From Flavobacterium soyae (GTDB lineage: Bacteria > Bacteroidota > Bacteroidia > Flavobacteriales > Flavobacteriaceae): a stretch of 64,000 bases of DNA. Made by a program: the position numbers and the translations under genes. The notes under the pieces are model-generated. The model was not told where the DNA came from. It ran no database searches and saw only the letters and a program-made list of their open reading frames with translations. Positions 50,944-60,170 of this stretch are shown piece after piece. Every line of letters begins with the position of its first letter. Within the stretch, counting starts at the first letter, position 1. The stretch spans positions 166,679-230,678 of the forward strand of contig NZ_JAJQXA010000009.1 of assembly GCF_021245985.1 (NCBI RefSeq), given 5' to 3'.

Positions 50944-51014
50944 AGATATGTATTGCGTTAAATCATTACTTCAATTCTCTAATTATCAAATTATCTAATT
51001 TTGTTTGATTTTTG

Positions 51015-51022
51015 TAACTTTG
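51015..51022 (+). promoter_or_regulatory. -7 box of the AraC-family regulator
   Basis: TAACTTTG is an exact TAnnTTTG match, five bases before the ATG at 51027, again indicating a leaderless or near-leaderless message. The same word TAACTTTG occurs upstream of the neighbouring SDR gene. Confidence 0.55.
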
Positions 51023-51026
51023 TAAA

Positions 51027-51935
51027 ATGAAATTAACAGAAACCTTAGAAGATTTTTACACGATAAAAGTAAACGGAATGCCCGAGAATCTTAAAAAAGA
51101 AATCGGACATTTTAATGTTTTTAAATTGGATGATTTTGTTGGAAGCATCTGTAAACCATTTCCATACACTCGGAAAGACTTTTATAAAATCAGTTTGATC
51201 ATCGGGAAAAACAAGGTGCATTATGCTGATAAAATCTCGGTAATTGAAGATCAGGCTTTGTTTTTTGCCAATCCACAGATTCCGTATAATTGGGAGCAGG
51301 TTGATGAAAACCAAACAGGATTTTTCTGCATTTTTACCGATGCTTTTTTTAGTCAATATGGTAATTTAAAAGAATATCCATTGTTTCAACCGGGCGGAAA
51401 TCCGATTGTTCCGATTTCTATGGAATTGGCCGAATCTTTAAAAACGGTTTATTTAAGAATGTTTGATGAAATTAATTCTGATTACGCATTTAAATATGAT
51501 GTACTCCGAAATCTGGTTTTCGAAATTATTCATCTTGCACTCAAAACCCAAACGGTAACTACTTCATTATATAGTAAATCAAACGCCACAATAAGAATTT
51601 CTTCCTTGTTTCTGGAATTACTAGAACGTCAGTTTCCGATTGAATCGATTACGCAGCAAGTTAATTTTCGCTCGCCTTCAGAATATGCAAACCAATTAAA
51701 TGTACATGTGAATCATTTGAATAAAGCATTAAAAGAAACCACAGGAAAAACAACTTCGCAGATTATTTCTGAAAGAATTGTTCAGGAAGCGATGATTTTG
51801 CTCAAACAAACCAATTGGAATATTAATGAAATTGCATGGTGTTTAGGCTTCGAAGAATTGTCTCATTTTATCAATTTCTTCAAAAAAAATGTTCAGGTTT
51901 CGCCCAAAAACTATCGTTTGACCGAAATTGTTTGA
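51027..51935 (+). CDS. AraC-family transcriptional regulator
   Basis: The 302 residues have an N-terminal cupin-like sensor part (DFYKISLIIGKNKVHYADKI). The C-terminal double HTH of the AraC family has LNVHVNHLNKALKETTGKTT, SERIVQEAMILLKQTNWNIN and EIAWCLGFEELSHFINFFKK, VQVSPKNYR. The next gene, a short-chain dehydrogenase, starts about 90 bases on and is a likely target; such regulator-SDR pairs are frequent. The effector is unknown. Confidence 0.9.
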   Translation: MKLTETLEDFYTIKVNGMPENLKKEIGHFNVFKLDDFVGSICKPFPYTRKDFYKISLIIGKNKVHYADKISVIEDQALFFANPQIPYNWEQVDENQTGFFCIFTDAFFSQYGNLKEYPLFQPGGNPIVPISMELAESLKTVYLRMFDEINSDYAFKYDVLRNLVFEIIHLALKTQTVTTSLYSKSNATIRISSLFLELLERQFPIESITQQVNFRSPSEYANQLNVHVNHLNKALKETTGKTTSQIISERIVQEAMILLKQTNWNINEIAWCLGFEELSHFINFFKKNVQVSPKNYRLTEIV

Positions 51936-51987
51936 TTTTCGTAACTTCTTGCTTGATTACTTTAATTTTCCAGAAGCACTTCACCAG

Positions 51988-51995
51988 TAACTTTG
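51988..51995 (+). promoter_or_regulatory. -7 box of the SDR gene
   Basis: TAACTTTG, an exact TAnnTTTG match, 32 bases before the ATG at 52027. The -33 region is not clear. Confidence 0.5.
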
Positions 51996-52026
51996 TCCTG
52001 TAATTAAAACGTAAAAATTTAAAATC

Positions 52027-52866
52027 ATGGGACATAACAAAGTTTGGTTTATCACAGGTGCTTCAAAAGGACTTGGATTAGAATTAGCTAAAAAATTATT
52101 GGCAGAAGGTTTCAAAGTTGCTGCAACATCAAGAAGTCAGGAAGCTTTAGTAAAAGTATTAGGAAATCCATCAGAAAATTTTCTTCCTCTGGAAATGGAT
52201 TTAGTTAGTGAGAAAAGCGTTAAAAATGCAATTGAATTAGCTGTAAGTCATTTTAAAACAATTGATGTTTTAGTAAACAATGCAGGTTATGGTTTACTAG
52301 GAACATTAGAAGAATTGACGGATGCAGAATCAAGAAAAAATTACGAAGTAAATGTTTTCGGATTATTAAATGTAATCAGAAATACAATGCCGTATATGCG
52401 TGCTGCGAGATCAGGACACATTTTTAATATTTCTTCTGTCGGGGGCTATTATGGAGAATTTCCGGGCTGGGGAATTTACTGTTCTACAAAATTCGCCGTT
52501 GCTGGTTTAACAGAATCGTTATCTGCAGAAATTAAGCCTTTTGGAGTTCACGCGACTATCGTTTATCCGGGGTATTTTAGAACAGATTTCTTAAAAGATA
52601 GTTCTTTATTATTGCCAGAAAATCCAATTGCGGAATACAAAAACGTAAGAGAATCTGAAAGTGCTCACAAAGATGATATCAACGGAAATCAGCCTGGAGA
52701 TCCTGTAAAATTAGCAGAAGCTTTAATTAAAGCAAGTCAAGATCAAAATCCACCGTTACATTTGTTTTTAGGAGAGGATGCATACAATATGGCAAATCAA
52801 AAAATAGCAAGTGTTCAGGGTGAATTGGAACAATGGAAATCCGTTTCTGTTTCAACGGGGTTCTAA
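52027..52866 (+). CDS. Short-chain dehydrogenase/reductase
   Basis: The 279 residues are a classical SDR: cofactor motif TGASKGLG (residues 10-17), NNAGYG near 88-93, the catalytic serine in NISSVGGYYGE, and Y-x3-K in YCSTKFAVAG. Length and motifs suggest an active NAD(P)H enzyme. The substrate is unknown. It lies behind an AraC regulator that is probably its activator. Confidence 0.92.
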   Translation: MGHNKVWFITGASKGLGLELAKKLLAEGFKVAATSRSQEALVKVLGNPSENFLPLEMDLVSEKSVKNAIELAVSHFKTIDVLVNNAGYGLLGTLEELTDAESRKNYEVNVFGLLNVIRNTMPYMRAARSGHIFNISSVGGYYGEFPGWGIYCSTKFAVAGLTESLSAEIKPFGVHATIVYPGYFRTDFLKDSSLLLPENPIAEYKNVRESESAHKDDINGNQPGDPVKLAEALIKASQDQNPPLHLFLGEDAYNMANQKIASVQGELEQWKSVSVSTGF

Positions 52867-52963
52867 TTTGACAATGAGAGAATGTGCCAATTTGAAAATT
52901 AGATAATTTTTGAATTAGTTAATTCTGAGGTTAGATTGTTGTTATATAGTGATATCTAATTTT

Positions 52964-53093
52964 AATTGCCTCCAGCTTTAGCTGGGGGATAAATAAAACA
53001 AAACCAAAAGGCTTTAGCCAAAACTTTAAAAGTTCGGCTAAAGCCTTTTGTGTATTTCATAAAATAAACCTCCAGTTAAAACTGGAGGCAATT
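52964..53093. repeat. Composite nested hairpin repeat (GCCTCCAG family)
   Basis: Outer arms AATTGCCTCCAG and CTGGAGGCAATT pair. An inner stem AAAAGGCTTTAGCC/GGCTAAAGCCTTTT lies between, and the outer arms each contain a small hairpin of their own (CCAGCTTTAGCTGG). There is no ORF. It is a repeat type I recognise from Flavobacterium intergenic regions, present once here. Confidence 0.75.
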
Positions 53094-53130
53094 CATTTTT
53101 TAATGATTGGAAAATAGATTCCAATTTTCC

Positions 53131-53215
53131 GTAGAGACGCACAGCAGTGCGTCTACGTCTCGTATATCAAATATTGGGGTTACGTTGCGTTAGACGCACT
53201 GCTGTGCGTCTCTAC
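53131..53215. repeat. MITE-like inverted repeat, copy 3, opposite orientation
   Basis: Same arms as the two copies near 50.8 kb (GTAGAGACGCACAGCAGTGC and GCACTGCTGTGCGTCTCTAC). The interior, TCTCGTATATCAAATATTGG, is the reverse complement of their interior, so it is inverted relative to them. It lies 2.2 kb away, next to the composite hairpin. Confidence 0.8.
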
Positions 53216-53275
53216 AGAAAATAGGGACGTATAAATCAATTCAAAAATTATCTAATTTTCAAATTGACACATTAT

Positions 53276-54478
53276 CTAATTGACCAACATCGATTTTACA
53301 TCACTCAACTTCCCATCAACCTGATCAATCTGCAATCCTAAAATATGGGCAATTAGCGGATAAACTGAAACGTTTTGAAATGTTGGAACTATTTTGTCTA
53401 CTTTAAAAGCTGGTCCTTTTGCATAAAAAATGGCATGCATATCTTTCTCGTCATTGTCATATCCATGTGTACCGCCATTTATGTGAGTACTTTCTTTACC
53501 AACTAAACTCCATCCTTTATCTGCTTCAATAACGAAATCATGAACACGCGGATTTGTTCCATAATGTAATCTCTTCGGAACTTCTGTTGATTTCCAAAAT
53601 TTGATATGCGGTACTTTTTTTAAAGTTTTTGCGATTGAATCCTGAAAACCTGGTTTTGCCTGAAGACTCATAATTGGATTAATTACGTCTTTGTAACCCA
53701 GCCATTCCGGTTTTAAATAATCCAGAACAGCAACTTTTTTATCATTGCTGATATCAGCCATTCCGTGATCTGAAACAATAATTAAATTGATTTGTTTTCC
53801 GATGGTTAATTGATCTAATTTTTTAGACAATTCACCCATAATAGAATCCATTTTAATGACCATTTTTTTGTTTTCAGGAGAAAGCGGACCAAAATTATGT
53901 CCCGTATGATCTGGTTCATCAAAATATAAAGTCACTAAATGCGGACGTTGTTTCTCTGGAAGCTGTAACCATTTTAAAACGGTATCGATTCTTGCTCCAT
54001 ACGGAATTTTATTATCGTAATTTTTAAAATAACTAGGATTTCTTTTGTCAATATCAGAACCTGGCCAGAAGAATGATGCCGCTTTTACACCTTGCTGCTC
54101 AGCCACATTCCAAATAGGATTTCCGCCATAAAAGCGAGAATCATTTTTTGCTTTGGATGATAATGAAAACGATTCATTTAGTGATGCATCATAAAAAACA
54201 TTATTAATAATTCCGTGATGATCCGGATAAAGTCCCGTTACAATAGAATAATGATTGGGGAAAGTTTTACTTGGATAAGAAGGTTTCATTGATTTTGCAT
54301 GAACGCCTTCTTTTGCAATCTGCTTTAAATTTTGAAGATTAAATTGTTTTTGATAATCCCAGCGAAATCCATCCATAGAAACTAAAACTACATAAGTGTC
54401 TTTATTAGATTGGGCTTGTAAAATAAAAGAAAGTGAAAGAAAGATTAAAGACAGGAGAGCAGTTAAATACTTTTTCAT
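53276..54478 (-). CDS. Nucleotide pyrophosphatase/phosphodiesterase (ENPP-like)
   Basis: The 400 residues have a signal peptide (YLTALLSLIFLSLSFILQAQ). An alkaline-phosphatase-fold catalytic domain follows with VLVSMDGFRWDY (metal D36), the nucleophile T72 in YPSKTFPNHYSIVTGLYP, DEPDHTGHNFGP and LIIVSDHGMADI. Bacterial members are secreted or periplasmic and cleave nucleotide or phosphodiester bonds. It is probably monocistronic; the minus-strand upstream region contains TAACTTTA, a near match to the -7 box. Confidence 0.88.
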   Translation of the reverse strand: MKKYLTALLSLIFLSLSFILQAQSNKDTYVVLVSMDGFRWDYQKQFNLQNLKQIAKEGVHAKSMKPSYPSKTFPNHYSIVTGLYPDHHGIINNVFYDASLNESFSLSSKAKNDSRFYGGNPIWNVAEQQGVKAASFFWPGSDIDKRNPSYFKNYDNKIPYGARIDTVLKWLQLPEKQRPHLVTLYFDEPDHTGHNFGPLSPENKKMVIKMDSIMGELSKKLDQLTIGKQINLIIVSDHGMADISNDKKVAVLDYLKPEWLGYKDVINPIMSLQAKPGFQDSIAKTLKKVPHIKFWKSTEVPKRLHYGTNPRVHDFVIEADKGWSLVGKESTHINGGTHGYDNDEKDMHAIFYAKGPAFKVDKIVPTFQNVSVYPLIAHILGLQIDQVDGKLSDVKSMLVN

Positions 54479-54560
54479 TATTCAGAATTATTGAGTTGTA
54501 AAGTTATCAATAACCGCTTTTATCAGCAAAAACAGAATGTTAAACAATCATAAAATAAAA

Positions 54561-54735
54561 AAAGTTTGCCACGAATTACACGAATTTCCACGAATTATTT
54601 TTTTTAGCCACAGATTAAAAGGATTAAAAAAGATTATAATCCGTGAGAATCTTTTTAATCTGTGGCAAACTTTTTTTACATAAATAATTCGTGGCAAAAG
54701 AAAATCCTTTTAATCAGTGAAATCTGTGGCAAAAA
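54561..54735. repeat. Type C repeat region (GCCACAGATTAAAAGG family)
   Basis: Nested inverted copies of GCCACAGATTAAAAGGATTA and GTTTGCCACGAATTA pair with AATCTTTTTAATCTGTGGC and AATTCGTGGC. The same words border the GxxExxY cassette at 61.5-62.0 kb and occur twice near the right end of the window. There is no ORF. Confidence 0.7.
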
Positions 54736-54762
54736 AAACGCCAGATGAATATCTGGCGTTTA
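54731..54762 (-). terminator. Rho-independent terminator after groEL
   Basis: AACGCCAGAT and ATCTGGCGTT are perfect 10-bp arms around GAAT. On the minus strand the stem is followed by TTTTTTTT. It lies 20 bases after the groEL stop. Confidence 0.88.
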
Positions 54763-54781
54763 AGTTTTAAGAAAAGAACGA

Positions 54782-56416
<1,635 letters not shown>

Positions 56417-56423
56417 TTATTTT

Positions 56424-56986
56424 TGCTTTAGGCAGTAGGCTTTAGGCTTTAAGCCTTTCTACTGCGGGGTTAATATTTTTTTAATTGCTTTAAGCTTTAG
56501 GCAATACGCTTTAAGCTTTTTGTTGGAGCTTAAAGCTTACGGCTTACAGCCTATTGCTTAACTAGTACTTGTTTTAATTTGTAAATTTTGCTTTTTATAC
56601 TGTTGATTTTTTCTATTTGGCTTTCAGCAATCTCATTGTTGAAATACTGTAGGTCTTTAGCTAAAATCAATAGATATTCTGTTTCACTGGCAGAACCCAA
56701 AGCTATGTTGAGAAATTGATTGAATTCTTTGTCGCTGTTTCTTCCACAACCTTCACTAATGTTAGTTGGAATTGATGAAGAAGCTCTTCTTATCTGACTT
56801 GTTAATCCATAAAGTTCTTCTTTTGGAAAAATAGAAGTTATTTTATAAATCTCTAAGGTAAAAGAATGGCTTAGCTGCCAAATATCATACTTCTTAAAAT
56901 CTCTCATTCTTTTTTGGCTTTATGCTTTAGTCAATAGGCTTTAAGCTTTTGTTGGAGCCTATAGCTTACGGCTTAAAGCTTACAGC
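56424..56986 (-). mobile_element. Repeat-bounded cassette (type B borders) with a four-helix-bundle gene
   Basis: Two long hairpin-forming direct repeats border this insertion between groES and groEL. The left copy is about 56486-56559 (GCTTTAAGCTTTAGGCAATA ... GCTTACGGCTTACAGCC). The right copy is about 56926-56986 (GGCTTTATGCTTTAGTCAAT ... AAGCTTACAGC). Both contain TTGGAGC with GCTTACGGCTTA. The ORF stop codon falls inside the left repeat. The solo repeat between murG and murC uses the same words. There is no transposase; mobility is inferred. Confidence 0.55.
56551..56907 (-). CDS. Four-helix-bundle protein (S23/IVS family)
   Basis: The 118 residues start MRDFKKYDIWQLSHSFTLEI and contain the family core GLTSQIRRASSSIPTNISEG, CGRNSDKEFNQFLNIALGSA and SETEYLLILAKDLQYF. 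The family was named after ORFs in 23S rRNA intervening sequences; its function is unknown, and structures show a pentameric four-helix bundle. It lies inside the groES-groEL operon in the same direction, between type B repeats, with its last codons and TAG in the repeat itself. A frameshifted relative sits between murD and ftsW. Confidence 0.9.
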   Translation of the reverse strand: MRDFKKYDIWQLSHSFTLEIYKITSIFPKEELYGLTSQIRRASSSIPTNISEGCGRNSDKEFNQFLNIALGSASETEYLLILAKDLQYFNNEIAESQIEKINSIKSKIYKLKQVLVKQ

Positions 56987-56990
56987 AAAT

Positions 56991-57266
56991 TTAGATTATC
57001 GCTAAGATGTCATCCTCACGCATGATCAAATAATCAGTTCCTTCTAATTTTAATTCTGTTCCGGCATATTTACCGTACAAAACTGTATCACCAACTTTTA
57101 CAGTCATAGTATGATCTTTAGATCCGTTTCCAACTGCTACTACAGTACCTTTTTGTGGTTTTTCTTTGGCAGTATCTGGAATAAAAATACCTGAAGCAGT
57201 TTTAGTCTCAGCTGCAACAGGTTCAATAAGTACGCGGTCTGAAAGCGGTTTAATGTTTAAAGCCAT
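56991..57266 (-). CDS. groES: Co-chaperonin GroES
   Basis: The 91 residues have the whole family pattern: [20 protein letters not shown], the mobile loop [20 protein letters not shown] and [32 protein letters not shown]. It caps the GroEL ring. The terminator after secG separates it from that upstream gene, so groES probably has its own promoter in the 140-base gap, but I cannot point to a clear box there. Confidence 0.97.
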   Translation of the reverse strand: MALNIKPLSDRVLIEPVAAETKTASGIFIPDTAKEKPQKGTVVAVGNGSKDHTMTVKVGDTVLYGKYAGTELKLEGTDYLIMREDDILAII

Positions 57267-57353
57267 GATTTTATATTATATTAAGTTATACGTTTTTTAA
57301 TGTTCTATAAACTTTCAGAAATTGTGCCATGCTCTGTAAACTGACATTATTTC

Positions 57354-57390
57354 CTAAAAAAAATGCCAGCTTTGACAGGCTGGCATTTTA
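57354..57390 (-). terminator. Rho-independent terminator after secG
   Basis: AAATGCCAGC and GCTGGCATTT form a perfect stem with the loop TTTGACAG. On the minus strand it is followed by TTTTTTTT. Confidence 0.88.
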
Positions 57391-57406
57391 ATTTATATCA
57401 AAATTA

Positions 57407-57745
57407 TTATTTTGCTGCAGGTGCTGCCGGAGCAGGAGTTTGTTGAGCTGGCGCAGCTGGTGTAGATGCAGGTGCTTCTGATTTTTCAATAATTTTAGAT
57501 CCAGTATCGCCTAAAGCTCCAGTAAAGCTTAAGCTTGAAAGCAGGATCAAAGCAATCAAAATAGTAGCTAGTGTCCAAGTACTTTTATCTAAAAAGTCAG
57601 TTGTTTTTTGTACACCGCCTAACATTTGAGTTCCGCTGATAGTAGAAGATAATCCTCCTCCTTTAGGGTTTTGTACCATAATTACTACGATCAATAGAAA
57701 GCAAACTATTGTGATTAAAACTAAGAAAATTGAAAATGTGCTCAT
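57407..57745 (-). CDS. secG: Preprotein translocase subunit SecG
   Basis: The 112 residues have two membrane helices (FSIFLVLITIVCFLLIVVIM and ATILIALILLSSLSFTG) around the family motif VQNPKGGGLSSTISGTQMLG. A low-complexity Ala/Pro tail follows (APASTPAAPAQQTPAPAAPA). SecG associates with SecYE in protein export. It begins four bases after the preceding gene of the operon. Confidence 0.94.
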   Translation of the reverse strand: MSTFSIFLVLITIVCFLLIVVIMVQNPKGGGLSSTISGTQMLGGVQKTTDFLDKSTWTLATILIALILLSSLSFTGALGDTGSKIIEKSEAPASTPAAPAQQTPAPAAPAAK

Positions 57746-57749
57746 TGTA

Positions 57750-59459
57750 TTAAATGTTATTGTTATTTTGTTGTAAAATCTTTATATCCGAAATGCGGTC
57801 TGCAAAGAAACTAATTTTTTCTGGATATTTCAAAATTAATATTTCATATGCCTGTATGGCCTTTGTATATTTTTTTTGTTCCAAATATACTCGGGCTAAA
57901 GTCTCTGTCATTAGGTATGAATTCTCTTCTTCATTAATATTAAATTGAATAAGGGGAGTAGCCATTGTTGGTTTTATAGGAGAAATTTTTGGATTTGCTT
58001 CAATAAAACGGTCAATTATTTCGGCTTTTTTCTTCTTTTCTTCCTCAACAGAAACTATTTCAGTCGTTTCAATTGTTTTTTTTTCATCGTTTTCTATATC
58101 TTTTGGAGCTTCTGCAGTTCTGTCAATAGGTTCTGCTCTGGACAATTGCAGCCATTCCTGAAAAGAATGTTTTTCACGTACAAAATCTATCGGTTTTCCT
58201 ATTTCTAAATTTTCCTGCGCTTCTTTTACAGATTCAGAAACTTCAATTTTTGGAACTTCAATTTCTAATGGTTCTGCTTCAGCTTTTGGTTCTTCAGTAA
58301 TTACTGGTTCTTCAAAAGAAACTGTCGATGCTTCTTTAATAGAAACTATAATTGATTCTTCAATTGGATCAGCATGTACTTCCGGAATTTCATCATCTTC
58401 TACTATTTCATCAAAGAAAGTTATTCTTGTAACAGTTTTTTCGATAATAAGATCGGTTGTTTTTTCTTCAACTTCTGCCACTTCCTTAAAAGTATTTAGT
58501 ATTTCTTCTTCGCTGGGAGTCAGGATAGTTTCGACTGTTTCAGTTTCAATTATTTTTTCTTCTGTTTCTGTTACTTCTCTAAAAGTATTTAGTATTTCTT
58601 CTTCGCTTGGGGTAAGAACAGATTCATTAACAATTGCTTCAACTGTTATATCTTCAATTTCTGCTGTGACATTAAGAGGACTTTCTGTTTTTTCTTCTTC
58701 AAAAGCTGAGATTGGCTTCTCTATTATAAACGCGGGTTCAATTATTTTTTCTTCAGCTTCAGTTACTTCTTTAAAAGAGTTTAATATTTCTTCTTCATTA
58801 ATAATTGCAATTGTCTGCTCATTAACTAAATTTTCAATTGCTTCTTCACCTGTTACTTCTTTAAAAGTGCTTAGTATTTCTTCTTCCGTAGGAATTACAA
58901 TTGATGGCTCTGCGGTATATTCAATTGTTTGTTCCTGAATTTTTACAGGTCCTTCAAAAGTTTTGGATTCAATTTCTTCTATTTTGGCTAATAGCGATTC
59001 TTCAATAAATAGTTCAGCTGCTTTTTGTTCAATTTTAGACGGCTCTTCAAAAACAACAGTTGTAGCTTCTTTGATCGATTTTAAAATAGATTGTTCGATT
59101 GGATCAATTCGAATTTCTGGAATTTTTATAACAGGTTCAAATGAAACAATTTCGCTGTCAAATACTTTAATCTCTAAAAGTTCTTTTAGTTTTTGATCGT
59201 AAAAATCATTCTGAATAGAAGTAAAAGTTTCAGAAGTTATAAAATCAAACAAAACCGAACGATCTGCTGTATGTGCCGCCGTTACTTTTAAAGCATAATT
59301 ATACTTAAAGCTGTTTTGATTGTAAAGTCCTTTTAATCGAAGCGCTCTGGCACTTTGAAAATATGGGAATTCATTCAAAACACTTCCTAATGCTTCTGCC
59401 TGATTTTCTGTAATAGCATCAGGTTTGTTCATTAAGTATGTATAATCAGTAACGTTCAT
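57750..59459 (-). CDS. Acidic repeat protein with C-terminal TPR, unknown function
   Basis: The 569 residues have a conserved N-terminal domain (MNVTDYTYLMNKPDAITENQ, NEFPYFQSARALRLKGLYNQ), a long acidic middle, and a C-terminal TPR-like end (RVYLEQKKYTKAIQAYEILI). The middle has at least four copies of EEEILNTFKEVTExEEK and two of DPIEQSIxxSIKEATTVxFEEP, so it has expanded by tandem duplication. It always seems to lie between lptE and secG in flavobacteria, where its role is unknown. The length is probably variable between strains because of the repeats. Confidence 0.72.
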   Translation of the reverse strand: MNVTDYTYLMNKPDAITENQAEALGSVLNEFPYFQSARALRLKGLYNQNSFKYNYALKVTAAHTADRSVLFDFITSETFTSIQNDFYDQKLKELLEIKVFDSEIVSFEPVIKIPEIRIDPIEQSILKSIKEATTVVFEEPSKIEQKAAELFIEESLLAKIEEIESKTFEGPVKIQEQTIEYTAEPSIVIPTEEEILSTFKEVTGEEAIENLVNEQTIAIINEEEILNSFKEVTEAEEKIIEPAFIIEKPISAFEEEKTESPLNVTAEIEDITVEAIVNESVLTPSEEEILNTFREVTETEEKIIETETVETILTPSEEEILNTFKEVAEVEEKTTDLIIEKTVTRITFFDEIVEDDEIPEVHADPIEESIIVSIKEASTVSFEEPVITEEPKAEAEPLEIEVPKIEVSESVKEAQENLEIGKPIDFVREKHSFQEWLQLSRAEPIDRTAEAPKDIENDEKKTIETTEIVSVEEEKKKKAEIIDRFIEANPKISPIKPTMATPLIQFNINEEENSYLMTETLARVYLEQKKYTKAIQAYEILILKYPEKISFFADRISDIKILQQNNNNI

Positions 59460-59563
59460 TATTAATTGTTTAATCGTTTTTTTGTTTATTCGTTTAACCG
59501 TTTATTTGTTTAATTGCATTTCAAAATCGATTAAACGATTAACCGATTCAACAAATAAACATT

Positions 59564-60070
59564 TTACCATTTTGCCAGCGATTCATTAAATATATCCTGC
59601 GTGATTCTTTCGTAAATTGTTTTGATAGCAGAATTTAAAACAGATCCAGTTGGAAGATCCCTTCCTTCAAAATCATAGTAAAATTCAAAAGGTTTCTCAA
59701 AATCGTCAGTTTCTTTCTTTTTATTGGTAAACCTTACATTAATACGTATTGTTAAACGGTTTTGCGCCGCTTGCTGATCAGCTGTTGCCGTCATTGGCGT
59801 AATTCTGTAATCTACAATTTCTCCTTCATATATCAAATCTCCGCCATTACTAACCAAGTTTAAATTGGTTTGATTTTGGATTAAATCCTGCAATGCAAGT
59901 GTAAAATCTCTGTCAATTCCAGGTTCTATCAAATCAGCATTATTATGGAAAAAGTTAACCTGAAAAGTTTTAGCATCAATTTGCCCCGTTGAACCAGTAA
60001 AATTGTAAAACCCACAACCGCTAAAAGTTGCCGCAATTAAAAGAATTAGAAGATATTTTAAGTGTTTCAT
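59564..60070 (-). CDS. lptE: LPS assembly lipoprotein LptE
   Basis: The 168 residues have a lipoprotein signal with lipobox FSGC (C19) and the family start CGFYNFTGSTGQIDAKTFQV. Then FTLALQDLIQNQTNLNLVSN and YRITPMTATADQQAAQNRLT follow, matching LptE proteins of Bacteroidota. LptE plugs the LptD barrel in the outer membrane for LPS insertion. It lies between the sigma54 activator and the TPR protein, the order known in this phylum. Confidence 0.9.
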   Translation of the reverse strand: MKHLKYLLILLIAATFSGCGFYNFTGSTGQIDAKTFQVNFFHNNADLIEPGIDRDFTLALQDLIQNQTNLNLVSNGGDLIYEGEIVDYRITPMTATADQQAAQNRLTIRINVRFTNKKKETDDFEKPFEFYYDFEGRDLPTGSVLNSAIKTIYERITQDIFNESLAKW

Positions 60071-60170
60071 TTTATTTTATATGATTACTCCGTCAGTTTG
60101 CTAACGTTCGGGTCAAAGATATTCAATTCGTTTAAAACATTTTTGTGTTTTAACTTCTTTACAGGAAAAA

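Noticed and set aside
50716..53215. CRISPR array from clustered repeats
   Set aside because: The copies are inverted repeats with unequal spacing and opposite orientation, without regular spacers or cas genes.
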